From NCBI RefSeq assembly GCF_003217235.1, contig NZ_QJTF01000003.1, positions 1 through 64,000 of the forward strand: a stretch of DNA of 64,000 nucleotides. Direction: 5' to 3'. The notes under the pieces were generated by a model. The model had not been told where the DNA came from. It did no database searches and saw nothing but the letters and a program-made list of their open reading frames with translations. Of the stretch, positions 8,317 to 16,505 are shown one piece after another; within the stretch, counting starts at the first letter, position 1, and every line of letters begins with the position of its first letter. The stretch comes from Paramesorhizobium leguminum. GTDB lineage: Bacteria > Pseudomonadota > Alphaproteobacteria > Rhizobiales > Rhizobiaceae. The position numbers were made by a program, and so were the translations under genes.

Positions 8317-8595
8317 TCAATGATAATCTGTGTAGTCGACCAATTCGACATCGGCCCCGACAAATCGGAACGTTACGCGCCAGTTGGCATTCACCCAAAC
8401 AGACCAATGCCCTTTCATGTCGCCCTTTAGGGCTTGCAGCTTATATCCGGGGTAATCCATGTCAGCCGGTGCCTTCGCAACATCAAGAAAAGCGAGAATA
8501 CGCTGTAATTTTGGCACATGGGCGGCTTGAACACCGCGTGATGAGCCTTTGTTGAACAGGGTCTCAAGCCCTTTGTGGCGAAAGCTTATAATCAT
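8317..8595 (-). CDS. higB: HigB-family toxin (RelE/ParE fold)
   Basis: A 92-residue mRNA interferase of the RelE superfamily that cuts mRNA in the ribosome. Typical features are MIISFRHKGLETLF at the start, the central LKGDMKGHWSVWVNANWRVTFRF, and the end DVELVDYTDYH. The start at 8595 gives the usual family length; longer in-frame starts run across the predicted promoter. It is the first gene of a two-gene operon with higA. No truncation is seen, so the module looks functional. Confidence 0.92.
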   Translation of the reverse strand: MIISFRHKGLETLFNKGSSRGVQAAHVPKLQRILAFLDVAKAPADMDYPGYKLQALKGDMKGHWSVWVNANWRVTFRFVGADVELVDYTDYH

Positions 8596-8602
8596 TACTA
8601 GA

Positions 8603-8631
8603 ATTGTAGCGTGTAGCGCCATACGCATCAA
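8603..8631 (-). promoter_or_regulatory. higBA promoter with overlapping operator-like direct repeat
   Basis: On the minus strand TTGATG and TACAAT are separated by 17 bases, eight bases upstream of the higB ATG. The spacer and -10 contain the tandem GCTACAC GCTACAA, a plausible HigA binding site. Confidence 0.6.
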
Positions 8632-8656
8632 GCTATCAAAGCTGGTCAAGTCCCTC

Positions 8657-9913
8657 TCAAATAATGAAATCCGCCAGCACTTCATGGTCGGTGATATCCT
8701 GATACGACCAGCCCGCCTCCTCAAAACGCTTATTCAGGACGGCGAAATTTCTGGCGTCCCTGGTTTCGATGCCGATCAGCACCGAGCCGAAATTGCGCGC
8801 CGATTTCTTCAAGTATTCAAACCGCGCGATGTCGTCTTCCGGGCCAAGCAGATCGAGGAACGAGCGCAGCGCGCCCGGCCTTTGAGGAAAGCGGAAGATG
8901 AAATACTTCTTCAGGCCCTCATAGCGAAGCGCCCTCTCCTTCACATCAGGCAGCCGCTCGAAATCAAAATTGCCGCCTGAGACTACCAGGACGATGCGCT
9001 TTCCCTTCAACTCGCTCTTCTTGAAGTCCTTGAGCGCGTCGATCGCCAGCGCGCCCGCAGGTTCCAACACAACGCCCTCGATATTGAGCATTTCTGTGAT
9101 GGTGCCGCACAGCCGATTTTCCGGAATCAAAACCACAGACTCCGCATCGAAACCTTTGAGAAGCTTGAAGTTTTCCTTGCCAATCTCGGCAACGGCGGCG
9201 CCATCGACGAAATTGTCGACCTTGTCAAGCTTCACCCGCTTTCCCGCTTCAAGGCTGCGCTTGAGGCTCGGCGCGCCCTTCGGCTCGACAAAGCGGAAGC
9301 GTGTTTTCCAACCGAGTTCGCTCAGATAACGGGTCACACCAGCCGAAAGGCCGCCGCCGCCGACCGGCAGGATCATCAAGTCCGGCTTTTGGCCGTCGGG
9401 AAGCCCCATGGCGATCTCATGCGCCACCGTTGCTTGTCCTGTGATGATCTCCGCATGATCGAAAGGCGGAACCATCATCCCGCCCTTCTCCTCCGCATAG
9501 GCCCCCGCCGCGGCATAACACTCATCGAAAATATCGCCGATCAGCTTTATCTCGATGAACTCCCCGCCGAACGCCCGCGTCTTGTCGATTTTCTGTTGAG
9601 GCGTCGTCACCGGCATGAACACCACGCCGCGTCGCCCGAAATGCCTGATGACAAAGGCGAAGCCCTGCGCATGATTGCCCGCCGAGGCGCAGACGAAAAC
9701 CGTATCGGGCGCGCAGATCTTGATGGCGGCGGAAATGAAATTGAACGCGCCGCGGATCTTGTAGGAGCGCACGGGCGAAAGATCCTCGCGCTTGAGCCAT
9801 ATCTCCGCGCCATATTTGCGCGAGAGGTAATCGTTGATCTGCAACGGCGTCTCGGGAAAAAGCGCGCGCATCCGCTCCGTGGCGCGTTCGACGCTCCTGG
9901 CAAAACTGGTCAT
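8657..9913 (-). CDS. ilvA: Threonine ammonia-lyase (threonine deaminase)
   Basis: A 418-residue PLP enzyme converting threonine to 2-oxobutanoate, the first step to isoleucine. The PLP lysine is in VRSYKIRGAFNF, the glycine loop is PVGGGGLSAG, and SAGNHAQGFAF is the substrate loop. A single ACT-like regulatory domain occupies the last ~80 residues (KYFIFRFPQRPGALRSFLDLL), as in the shorter biosynthetic type, where branched-chain amino acids tune activity. Its ATG overlaps the stop codon of ade by four bases (ATGA), so the two are probably co-translated. Confidence 0.93.
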   Translation of the reverse strand: MTSFARSVERATERMRALFPETPLQINDYLSRKYGAEIWLKREDLSPVRSYKIRGAFNFISAAIKICAPDTVFVCASAGNHAQGFAFVIRHFGRRGVVFMPVTTPQQKIDKTRAFGGEFIEIKLIGDIFDECYAAAGAYAEEKGGMMVPPFDHAEIITGQATVAHEIAMGLPDGQKPDLMILPVGGGGLSAGVTRYLSELGWKTRFRFVEPKGAPSLKRSLEAGKRVKLDKVDNFVDGAAVAEIGKENFKLLKGFDAESVVLIPENRLCGTITEMLNIEGVVLEPAGALAIDALKDFKKSELKGKRIVLVVSGGNFDFERLPDVKERALRYEGLKKYFIFRFPQRPGALRSFLDLLGPEDDIARFEYLKKSARNFGSVLIGIETRDARNFAVLNKRFEEAGWSYQDITDHEVLADFII

Positions 9914-11736
9914 AGGAAAAGGTCTACTTTCTCGAAGGTGCGGACATCGATAATCCCGATATCCGATATGCGCAATTCGGGGATCACCACCAGCGCCAGC
10001 AACGAATGCTGCATATAGGCATTGTTGAGCGTGCAGCCCATCGCCCGCATCGCGTTGACAAGCTTGTCGGCCTTGGCGGCCACCCGCTCGGCCCGTTCAT
10101 CCGACATGAGACCGGCGATCGGCATCTCGACCATCGCCAGTTCGCGGCCCTTCGAGAACAGCACAACCCCGCCGCCCACCTCTCCAAGCCGGTTGGCGGC
10201 CTTGGCCATGTCATCCTTGTTGGTGCCGACGACGATCATATGGTGGCTGTCATGCGCCACCGTCGAGGCGAGCGCGCAATCGAGCGTATAGCCGAAACCG
10301 GATACAAACCCGTTGGTGACGCCGCCCGTCCCTTTGTGGCGTTCGACCAGCGCGATCTGGCAGATATCGTTGCGCCGGTCCATTTTCACGATGCCGTCGC
10401 TCACGGACAACTCCGCCTCCAGCGCCCGCGTCGGTGCCTGGTTCTCGATAACCCCGATAACGCGCGCTGTGACAAGTTTTCCGGGCTTCGGCGCTGCGAT
10501 ATCAAAGTCTTTCGCTGAAAGCCTGCGGCCAAGCCTCACCGTGTTCTTGGCGCTTGCCGGATAATCGTAAGCCGGGATGTCGGCCAGCAGTTTGCCCTTC
10601 TCGGCCAGAAGCGCGCCGCGCCCATAGACCCGGTCGATAACCAGCGCCGGCAGGTCGGAGACGATGAGAAAATCAGCCAGCCGTCCCGGCGTAATCGAGC
10701 CGATCTCGCGCTCCATGCGGAAATGCTGCGCGGTGTTGAGCGTCGCCATCTGGATCGCCGTCACCGGCTTCAGCCCCTGCGCTATCGCGTGACGCACCAC
10801 CCGGTCCATATGCCCCTCATTGACCAGCGTGCCGGAATGGCTGTCGTCGGTGCAAAGGATGAAATTGCGCGGGTCGAGCCCCTGCTCCGTCACTGCCTTG
10901 ATCTGGCTCGCCACATCGTACCAGGCGGAGCCAAGCCGCAGCATGGCCCGCATGCCCTGGCGAACGCGGGCAATCGCATCCTCGACACGCGTACCCTCAT
11001 GATCGTCCTCCGGACCGCCGGCGACATAGCCGTGAAAGGCGCGATCAAGCGTCGGCGAGGCATAATGCCCGCCCACGGTCTTGCCGGCCATCGCGGTGGC
11101 ATCGATCACGCCGCGCATGGTGGCGTCATTGCCGGCGACACCGGGGAAATTCATCACCTCGCCAAGCCCGATGATGTTGGGCCATGTCATCGCCTCGGCG
11201 ACTTCCGCCGCCCCGATGGAAGCCCCGGCATTCTCCAGCCCCGGCGCGGAAGGAACGCAGCTCGGCATCTGCACCTTGACGTTGATCGGCATCGCCAACG
11301 CCTCGTCATGCATCAGCCGTACGCCCTCCAGCCCCAGCACATTGGCGATCTCGTGCGGATCGATGAACATCGACGTGGTGCCGTGTGGAATGACGGCGCG
11401 GGTGAACTCCGTCACCGTCACCATGCCGCTTTCCACATGCATATGCGCGTCGCAAAGCCCCGGCACGAGGTAGCGACCCTCGGCATCGACCACCTTGGTC
11501 GAGGAGCCGATGCAATGCGCCGCGTCATGGCCGACATAGGCGAAGCGGCCAGCCACGATAGCGATATCGATGCCTGCGATGATTTCGCCGGAATAGACGC
11601 TCACCAGCCGCCCGTTGCGCACGACAAGATCGGCATGCTTTCGCCCCATCGCGACATCGACGAGCAGCGACGCGAGCTCGACCCAGGGTTTCGGCGCTTT
11701 GGTCTTCCCGGCGGATGTTTCGAGGGTAGCGGGCAC
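9910..11736 (-). CDS. ade: Adenine deaminase
   Basis: A 608-residue amidohydrolase that converts adenine to hypoxanthine in purine salvage. The metal-binding HxH is in VPGLCDAHMHVESGM, followed by PHGTTSMFIDPHEIANVLG; the C-terminal third has the adenine-deaminase-specific VVGTNKDDMAKAANRLGEVGGG. The GTG at 11736 is chosen because GGAG lies eight bases upstream and the length then fits the family. The same frame stays open for another 250 codons upstream, but that part overlaps the tctC gene on the other strand and has no family match. It is followed by ilvA with a four-base overlap. Confidence 0.93.
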   Translation of the reverse strand: MPATLETSAGKTKAPKPWVELASLLVDVAMGRKHADLVVRNGRLVSVYSGEIIAGIDIAIVAGRFAYVGHDAAHCIGSSTKVVDAEGRYLVPGLCDAHMHVESGMVTVTEFTRAVIPHGTTSMFIDPHEIANVLGLEGVRLMHDEALAMPINVKVQMPSCVPSAPGLENAGASIGAAEVAEAMTWPNIIGLGEVMNFPGVAGNDATMRGVIDATAMAGKTVGGHYASPTLDRAFHGYVAGGPEDDHEGTRVEDAIARVRQGMRAMLRLGSAWYDVASQIKAVTEQGLDPRNFILCTDDSHSGTLVNEGHMDRVVRHAIAQGLKPVTAIQMATLNTAQHFRMEREIGSITPGRLADFLIVSDLPALVIDRVYGRGALLAEKGKLLADIPAYDYPASAKNTVRLGRRLSAKDFDIAAPKPGKLVTARVIGVIENQAPTRALEAELSVSDGIVKMDRRNDICQIALVERHKGTGGVTNGFVSGFGYTLDCALASTVAHDSHHMIVVGTNKDDMAKAANRLGEVGGGVVLFSKGRELAMVEMPIAGLMSDERAERVAAKADKLVNAMRAMGCTLNNAYMQHSLLALVVIPELRISDIGIIDVRTFEKVDLFL

Positions 11737-11873
11737 AATGACGACTCCTGTTTTTACCGACCTTGCCAATTCTGAGCCTGTTTTTCCAGTTCCGTTTCGG
11801 AAAGCGCACTCAGGGACATGGCAGGGTAACCTTAGACTATGGTGGCAGAATGGAATTCCGGCGGCGTTTCCGC

Positions 11874-11904
11874 TTGACACATCCGCATCGCTCCCGTTCG
11901 ATAT
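11874..11904 (+). promoter_or_regulatory. Possible promoter for tctCBA
   Basis: TTGACA at 11874-11879 lies about 120 bases upstream of tctC in the divergent gap with ade. A weak -10 (TTCGAT or CGATAT) follows at 17 to 19 bases. Only the -35 element is convincing. Confidence 0.4.
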
Positions 11905-11997
11905 CGCCGATGGCTTGGCTGCCGGCGGGAGGAGAATCGCCGGACAGCCGGCAGCGTTTGCCGGCCAACCGCTTGGCCGATGATCTGGGAGGATCGC

Positions 11998-12975
11998 ATG
12001 AAGAAAATCTTTGCAGCCCTGGCGGCCACCACGGCTTTTATTGTCACCGCGTCCAGCGCGGGCGCTCAAGGTTATCCGGAGCGCAACATCACCATGGTCG
12101 TGCCATTCTCGGCCGGCGGCCCAACCGATACGGTCACGCGCCTTGTCGCCGAGGCGATGTCGAAGGATCTGGGACGGCAGATCATCGTCGAGAATGTCGG
12201 CGGCGCCGGAGGTACGCTCGGTGCTGCCCGCGTCGCCAAGGCCGACCCGGATGGCTACACCCTGCTTCTCCATCACATCGGCATGGCGACCAGCGCCACG
12301 CTCTATCGCAAGCTGCCCTACGACACGTTGAACGCCTTCGACTATGTCGGCCTCGTCACCGATGTTCCGATGACCATCGTGGCAAAAAAGGATTTCGAGC
12401 CGCAGGATTTGAACGGCCTCATCGACTATGTGAAGGCCAACCCCGACAAGGTGACGCTGGCCAACGCCGGCATCGGCGCAGCCTCGCATCTCTGCGGCAT
12501 GATGTTCATGAATGCCATCAAGACCCAGCTCACCACCGTTCCCTACAAGGGCACGGGGCCGGCGATGACAGATCTCCTAGGCGGCCAGGTCGACATGATG
12601 TGCGACCAGACGACCAATACCACGAAGCAGATCCAGGCCGGCACCATCAAGGCCTATGCCGTCACCTCGCCGCAGAAACTGGCGGCGCTGCCCAACGTTC
12701 CGACCGCATCGGAGGCGGGCCTGCCCGATTTCGTCGTCGGCATCTGGCATGGCATCTACGCGCCGAAGGGTACGCCTTCGGACGTGACGGCAAAGCTCTC
12801 CGCCTCGCTGCAGAAGGCGCTGAAGGATCAAAACGTCGTCGCCCGCTTCGCCGAACTCGGCACCATCCCGGCAACGGACGCCGAAGCGACGCCGGAGGGA
12901 CTGAAGGCCAAGCTTGAGACCGAGGTTGCTCGCTGGAAGCCGGTGATTGATAGTGCGGGACAGTACGCGGATTAG
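11998..12975 (+). CDS. tctC: Tripartite tricarboxylate transporter substrate-binding protein
   Basis: A 325-residue periplasmic binding protein that captures a carboxylate (citrate-like or other organic acid) for the TctAB permease. A signal peptide covers residues 1-25 (MKKIFAALAATTAF...AGA). The mature protein shows the Bug/TctC signatures YPERNITMVVPFSAGGPTDT, then IIVENVGGAGGTLGAARVAK. GGGAGG precedes the chosen ATG; the ATG six codons upstream overlaps that site. The substrate cannot be read from sequence. It heads tctC-tctB-tctA, although palindromic repeats lie in both intergenic gaps. Confidence 0.93.
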   Translation: MKKIFAALAATTAFIVTASSAGAQGYPERNITMVVPFSAGGPTDTVTRLVAEAMSKDLGRQIIVENVGGAGGTLGAARVAKADPDGYTLLLHHIGMATSATLYRKLPYDTLNAFDYVGLVTDVPMTIVAKKDFEPQDLNGLIDYVKANPDKVTLANAGIGAASHLCGMMFMNAIKTQLTTVPYKGTGPAMTDLLGGQVDMMCDQTTNTTKQIQAGTIKAYAVTSPQKLAALPNVPTASEAGLPDFVVGIWHGIYAPKGTPSDVTAKLSASLQKALKDQNVVARFAELGTIPATDAEATPEGLKAKLETEVARWKPVIDSAGQYAD

Positions 12976-13007
12976 CGCCAGCGGCTGTTTTAAAGCGTGC
13001 GCGAGAT

Positions 13008-13166
13008 ACCCCCCTCTGCCCTGCCGGGCATCTCCCCCTCAAGGGGGGAGATTACGCTTTCATAGACGTGCGGTACCAATCGCCGACGTCGCAGGATGAG
13101 GGCGGAGCGTCGTGTCAGCCAATCTCCCCCCTTGAGGGGGAGATGCCCGGCAGGGCAGAGGGGGGT
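13008..13166. repeat. 159-bp inverted-repeat element, copy 1
   Basis: Arms of 46 bases (13008-13053 and 13121-13166) are perfect reverse complements, starting ACCCCCCTCTGCC. Each arm contains its own hairpin (CCCCCTCAAGGGGG). The 67-base centre has no coding potential. It sits between tctC and tctB; a same-length copy is at 48528-48686. No clear target-site duplication is visible. Confidence 0.92.
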
Positions 13167-13207
13167 GCTGCCTGGCGCGGGCGTCTGCCATTTGTAAAAG
13201 AGAAAAC

Positions 13208-13669
13208 ATGAAAACCATTTCCATCAACGCCCGTGACGGCCTATGCGCCGCGATCTTCATCGCGATCGGCGCATTCTTTGCCATGCAGTCGCTCGGCATG
13301 GAGCTCGGCACCGCTTTTCGCATGGGTCCCGGCTATTTCCCACTGGTCCTGTCGAGCGTTCTCGTCCTGCTCGGCCTGATCATCCTCGTGCAGGCAGCGC
13401 AATATAAGGCGGAGCCTATCGGCCCCATAGCCTGGCGCGGTATGCTCTTCATTCTCCCCGCGCCGATTATCTTCGGCCTGACGGTCCGCGGCCTCGGCTT
13501 CGTGCCGGCGGTGTTTCTCACCGCCATGATCGCCGCCTTCGCTTCCAGCCGGATGAAGCCGGGCATCGCCCTTCTCCTCGCCGCCGGGCTGGCGATTTTC
13601 GCCGTCATCGTGTTCAGCTATGCGCTCGGCCTGCCGTTCCGGCGCTTCGGCCCGTGGATTAGCGGTTAG
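13208..13669 (+). CDS. tctB: Tripartite tricarboxylate transporter small membrane subunit
   Basis: A 153-residue inner-membrane protein with four predicted membrane helices (about residues 10-30, 42-62, 75-92 and 105-140). The opening DGLCAAIFIAIGAFFAMQS and FRMGPGYFPLVLS are typical of TctB. It forms the permease with TctA and works with the TctC binding protein encoded just upstream. A modest AAGAGA site precedes the ATG. The stop codon directly abuts a palindromic repeat at 13670. Confidence 0.9.
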   Translation: MKTISINARDGLCAAIFIAIGAFFAMQSLGMELGTAFRMGPGYFPLVLSSVLVLLGLIILVQAAQYKAEPIGPIAWRGMLFILPAPIIFGLTVRGLGFVPAVFLTAMIAAFASSRMKPGIALLLAAGLAIFAVIVFSYALGLPFRRFGPWISG

Positions 13670-13714
13670 GTATGACGCCGAAAAGTGGGAACCGGTTTTC
13701 AGGAAACGTCATGC
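13670..13714. repeat. Palindromic repeat, GTGGGAACCGG type
   Basis: GTATGACG...CGTCATGC ends around CCGAAAAGTGGGAACCGGTTTTC. It resembles the 42-bp family (same CCGAAAAGT core) but with a different right half, and begins on the base after the tctB stop codon. Confidence 0.8.
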
Positions 13715-13727
13715 CTCACGTAGGGAA

Positions 13728-13750
13728 TCGATCACGACATTCGTGATCGA
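13728..13750 (+). promoter_or_regulatory. Hairpin immediately before the tctA ribosome site
   Basis: TCGATCACGA and TCGTGATCGA form a perfect 10-base stem with a CAT loop. The AGGAG of tctA begins at the next base, so the stem could protect the upstream transcript end or modulate tctA translation, or serve as an operator. Confidence 0.6.
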
Positions 13751-13763
13751 AGGAGCATAGCCA

Positions 13764-15266
13764 ATGGATCTCTTCAACAATCTCGCTCTCGGCTTCGCCA
13801 CCGCCGCCTCGCCGTGGAACCTGCTCTTCTGCTTCACCGGCGTCATGCTGGGAACGCTGATCGGGGTCCTGCCCGGCATTGGCGCGACGGCCACCATCGC
13901 CATGCTGCTGCCGATCACCTTCCAGCTTGAGCCGGTATCCGCGCTCATCATGCTGGCCGGCATCTATTACGGCGCCCAATATGGCGGCTCGACCACGGCG
14001 ATCCTCATCAACATGCCGGGCGAATCCTCCTCCGCCGTCACCGCCATCGACGGCTACCAGATGGCGCGCAACGGGCGCGCCGGCGTGGCGCTCGCCACCG
14101 CCGCCATAGGCTCCTTCTTCGCTGGAACGGTATCCACCTTCCTCGTCGCCATATTTGCCCCGCCGCTGACAGCCATCGCGCTGCAATTCGGGGCGGCGGA
14201 ATATTTCTCGCTGATGGTCGTGGGACTCATTTCGTCCATCGCGCTTGCCCACGGCTCCGTCGTCAAGGCGCTGGCGATGGTGGTGCTCGGCCTGCTGCTG
14301 GGCCTCGTCGGCACCGACATCAACACCGGAACGCCGCGCTTTATCCTTGGCATCCGCGACCTCTCCGACGGGCTGAATTTCGTCGCCATGGCGGTCGGTG
14401 TCTTCGGCATCGCCGAAATTCTGCGCAACCTGGAAAACGAGCACGAGCGCTCGGTCATGATCAAAAAGGTGACCGGCCTCATGCCGACGCGAGAGGATTT
14501 CAAGCGCATGGCCGCGCCGATTCTGCGCGGCACGGCCCTCGGTTCCGCCCTCGGCATCCTGCCCGGCGGCGGTGCGATCCTTGCCTCCTTCGCCTCCTAT
14601 ACGGTGGAAAAGCGCGTTGCGAAGGAGCCGCAGACCTTCGGCAAGGGCGCAATCGAGGGCGTTGCGGGACCGGAAGCGGCCAACAATGCCGGCGCGCAGA
14701 CATCCTTCATCCCGATGCTGACGCTCGGCATCCCCGCCAATCCGGTGATGGCACTGATGATCGGCGCGATGATCATCCAGGGCATCGTCCCCGGCCCTAA
14801 CGTGGCGACCGAGCAGCCGGCGCTGTTCTGGGGCATCATCGCCTCGATGTGGATCGGCAATCTGATGCTGATCGTTCTCAATCTGCCGATGATCGGCCTT
14901 TGGGTGAAGCTGCTGACGATCCCCTATTATCTCCTGTTCCCGATCATCCTCGCCTTCTGCTCGATCGGCGTCTACAGCGTCAATTCCAATGTCTCCGACC
15001 TCTATTCCGTCGCCTTCTTCGGCCTCATCGGCTATGTGCTGGTAAAGCTGCACTGCGAGCCGGCGCCGCTGCTGCTGGGCTTCGTGCTGGGGCCGCTGCT
15101 GGAGGAAAACCTGCGCCGCGCCATGATCATTTCGCGCGGCGATCCGACCGTCTTCCTCACCCGCCCGATCAGCGCCACGCTCCTTGCCATCGCGCTCGCA
15201 GTGCTCGTCATCGTGCTTCTCCCAAGCATCAACCGCAAGCGCGAGGAGATCTTCGTGGAGGATTGA
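13764..15266 (+). CDS. tctA: Tripartite tricarboxylate transporter large permease
   Basis: A 500-residue inner-membrane protein with about 10-12 membrane helices that carries the substrate, using an ion gradient. TctA signatures are GTLIGVLPGIGATATIAMLLP near the start, IYYGAQYGGSTTAILINMPGE, and the repeated LGILPGGGAILASFASY with the ending PGPEAANNAGAQTSFIPMLTLGIP-like segment around residue 310. AGGAG lies eight bases before the ATG. It closes the tctCBA set; no two-component tctDE regulator is adjacent. Confidence 0.94.
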   Translation: MDLFNNLALGFATAASPWNLLFCFTGVMLGTLIGVLPGIGATATIAMLLPITFQLEPVSALIMLAGIYYGAQYGGSTTAILINMPGESSSAVTAIDGYQMARNGRAGVALATAAIGSFFAGTVSTFLVAIFAPPLTAIALQFGAAEYFSLMVVGLISSIALAHGSVVKALAMVVLGLLLGLVGTDINTGTPRFILGIRDLSDGLNFVAMAVGVFGIAEILRNLENEHERSVMIKKVTGLMPTREDFKRMAAPILRGTALGSALGILPGGGAILASFASYTVEKRVAKEPQTFGKGAIEGVAGPEAANNAGAQTSFIPMLTLGIPANPVMALMIGAMIIQGIVPGPNVATEQPALFWGIIASMWIGNLMLIVLNLPMIGLWVKLLTIPYYLLFPIILAFCSIGVYSVNSNVSDLYSVAFFGLIGYVLVKLHCEPAPLLLGFVLGPLLEENLRRAMIISRGDPTVFLTRPISATLLAIALAVLVIVLLPSINRKREEIFVED

Positions 15267-15366
15267 GCGGGGATTTCCCATGCAGGCGTGACCCTTTGCA
15301 AAACGCAGTTCAGGATCGCAAAACATCCCTTGACGGGACCCTGCAACTACTTGAAAAGAAAGATAC

Positions 15367-15451
15367 GCGGACGTGGCGAAACTGGTAGACGCAAGGGACT
15401 TAAAATCCCTCGGGCTTGCCCGTGCGGGTTCGACCCCCGCCGTCCGCACCA
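15367..15451 (+). tRNA. tRNA-Leu (anticodon UAA)
   Basis: The acceptor stem GCGGACG pairs with CGTCCGC and is followed by an encoded ACCA end. The anticodon stem AGGGA/TCCCT closes the loop CTTAAAA, giving anticodon TAA (reads UUA/UUG). A long variable arm (CGGGCTTGCCCG) marks a class II tRNA, as expected for leucine. The T arm has GGTTCGACCCC. It is on the plus strand about 100 bases after tctA. Confidence 0.96.
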
Positions 15452-15803
15452 AAAATTCCCTTATTTTACGCCAGAGCGCTTCCTCTTTTGATGGAATCGC
15501 TTGGTGTCCTTTTGTGCCGTTGCCGTGAATGGATAGGTTGAGGCATGGATTCCTGTGACAAGCACAGGAATGACGGAAGAGCGGGTTTTTCGCCTGAAAC
15601 TTCATCGTCTTGCAGGCAGAAATGTTTGGGCTTGTGGCAAAAGCCATATTGCCGTCATTCCTGTGCTTGTCACAGGAATCCATGCCTCAACGGTGAAGTT
15701 GCCGCATCCGACAAAAAGTATCGTTCCATCCAAAAGTGAAATGCGCCAGAGCGAAACATCCCTCCCCGACTACCGATACTGGTGCCTGACTATCTGGGCC
15801 TGA
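15452..15803. other. Gene-free region after tRNA-Leu
   Basis: About 350 bases with no credible gene. The main content is the inverted-repeat element at 15538-15690; short open frames here are produced by that element. Confidence 0.7.
15538..15690. repeat. Inverted repeat with perfect 39-bp arms
   Basis: Arms 15538-15576 and 15652-15690 are exact reverse complements over 39 bases, beginning TTGAGGCATGGATTCC. Each arm is itself palindromic (TTCCTGTG ACAAG CACAGGAA). The 75-base centre is unrelated to coding sequence. Confidence 0.92.
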
Positions 15804-16334
15804 TCATCTGGAAAGCCACTTCAACGCATCGGGCAAGTGCGGTTCCAATAGCCGGTCGAGGGAATAACGTCCGCCGCCGGTAAGGACGTAGGTGAGGCAA
15901 ATGAAGGCCCAAAGCGCCGGATATTCCCACCCGCCGCCGGGATTGGCCCACGTGAACCCCATCACATTGTGATGCCCCACAAACAGGGCGATCACCAGAT
16001 AGAGAGCTGTGCCCACAGCGGCGATACGCGTGAAAAGACCGAACGTGAAGCCGACAAAGGCGCCAAATTCGCACAACCCGGCAAGAAGAACCATCTGCAC
16101 CGGATCGGAGGTAACGGTTGTGAAATAATGCAGGACGTCCTGATAGGCTTTTTCGCCCAGAAGACCGAATTTCTCGGCAAAATGGTGGATGAAATCCAGC
16201 CCGATATAAACCCGTATCAACAGAAGCTGTAACTCCCTGTTGCCAAGGAAATTAAAACCACCGGCGCTGCCATTTTGCCGGCTATTGATCGCGCTTGCGC
16301 TCAAGTTTCTTTTGTTACCAGGTGATTTCGCCAT
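15804..16334 (-). CDS. DoxX-family membrane protein
   Basis: A protein of about 176 residues with four predicted membrane helices. The stretch LIRVYIGLDFIHHFAEKFG followed by GLCEFGAFVGFTFGLFTR and ALYLVIALFVGHHNVMGF matches DoxX/YphA proteins, integral membrane proteins linked to redox or thiol homeostasis with no settled biochemistry. The ATG at 16334 follows GGAG by eight bases. It stands alone, downstream of an AT-rich promoter with repeated sites. Confidence 0.88.
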   Translation of the reverse strand: MAKSPGNKRNLSASAINSRQNGSAGGFNFLGNRELQLLLIRVYIGLDFIHHFAEKFGLLGEKAYQDVLHYFTTVTSDPVQMVLLAGLCEFGAFVGFTFGLFTRIAAVGTALYLVIALFVGHHNVMGFTWANPGGGWEYPALWAFICLTYVLTGGGRYSLDRLLEPHLPDALKWLSR

Positions 16335-16350
16335 GGCGATCACTCCATAG

Positions 16351-16382
16351 AGTATAAATTAATACTGGATCGAATTAATACT
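16351..16382 (-). promoter_or_regulatory. Repeated operator-like sites upstream of DoxX gene
   Basis: AATTAATACT occurs twice, 16 bases apart, and the first copy is half of AGTAT...ATACT. On the minus strand TATACT could be a -10 element. The pattern suggests a dimeric repressor, but no regulator gene is adjacent. Confidence 0.4.
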
Positions 16383-16505
16383 ATATACAACTAAGAAGTA
16401 ATGAATATTTACTATGGCCGTCATGATAATTATTCGGAAACGAAGCAATTCCCACCGGCATCCCCGCCCCGTCGAAGGCTGACGAGGCGGGTAACGCGGC
16501 AATCC

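Noticed and set aside
9910-12489. 859-residue reading of the adenine deaminase frame
   Set aside because: The upstream 250 codons overlap tctC on the opposite strand and lack family similarity; a GTG with a proper ribosome site gives the normal enzyme length.
13716-15683. 655-codon minus-strand open frame
   Set aside because: Low-complexity Asp/Glu/His/Arg-rich translation antisense to tctA and across the tRNA; a codon-bias artefact.
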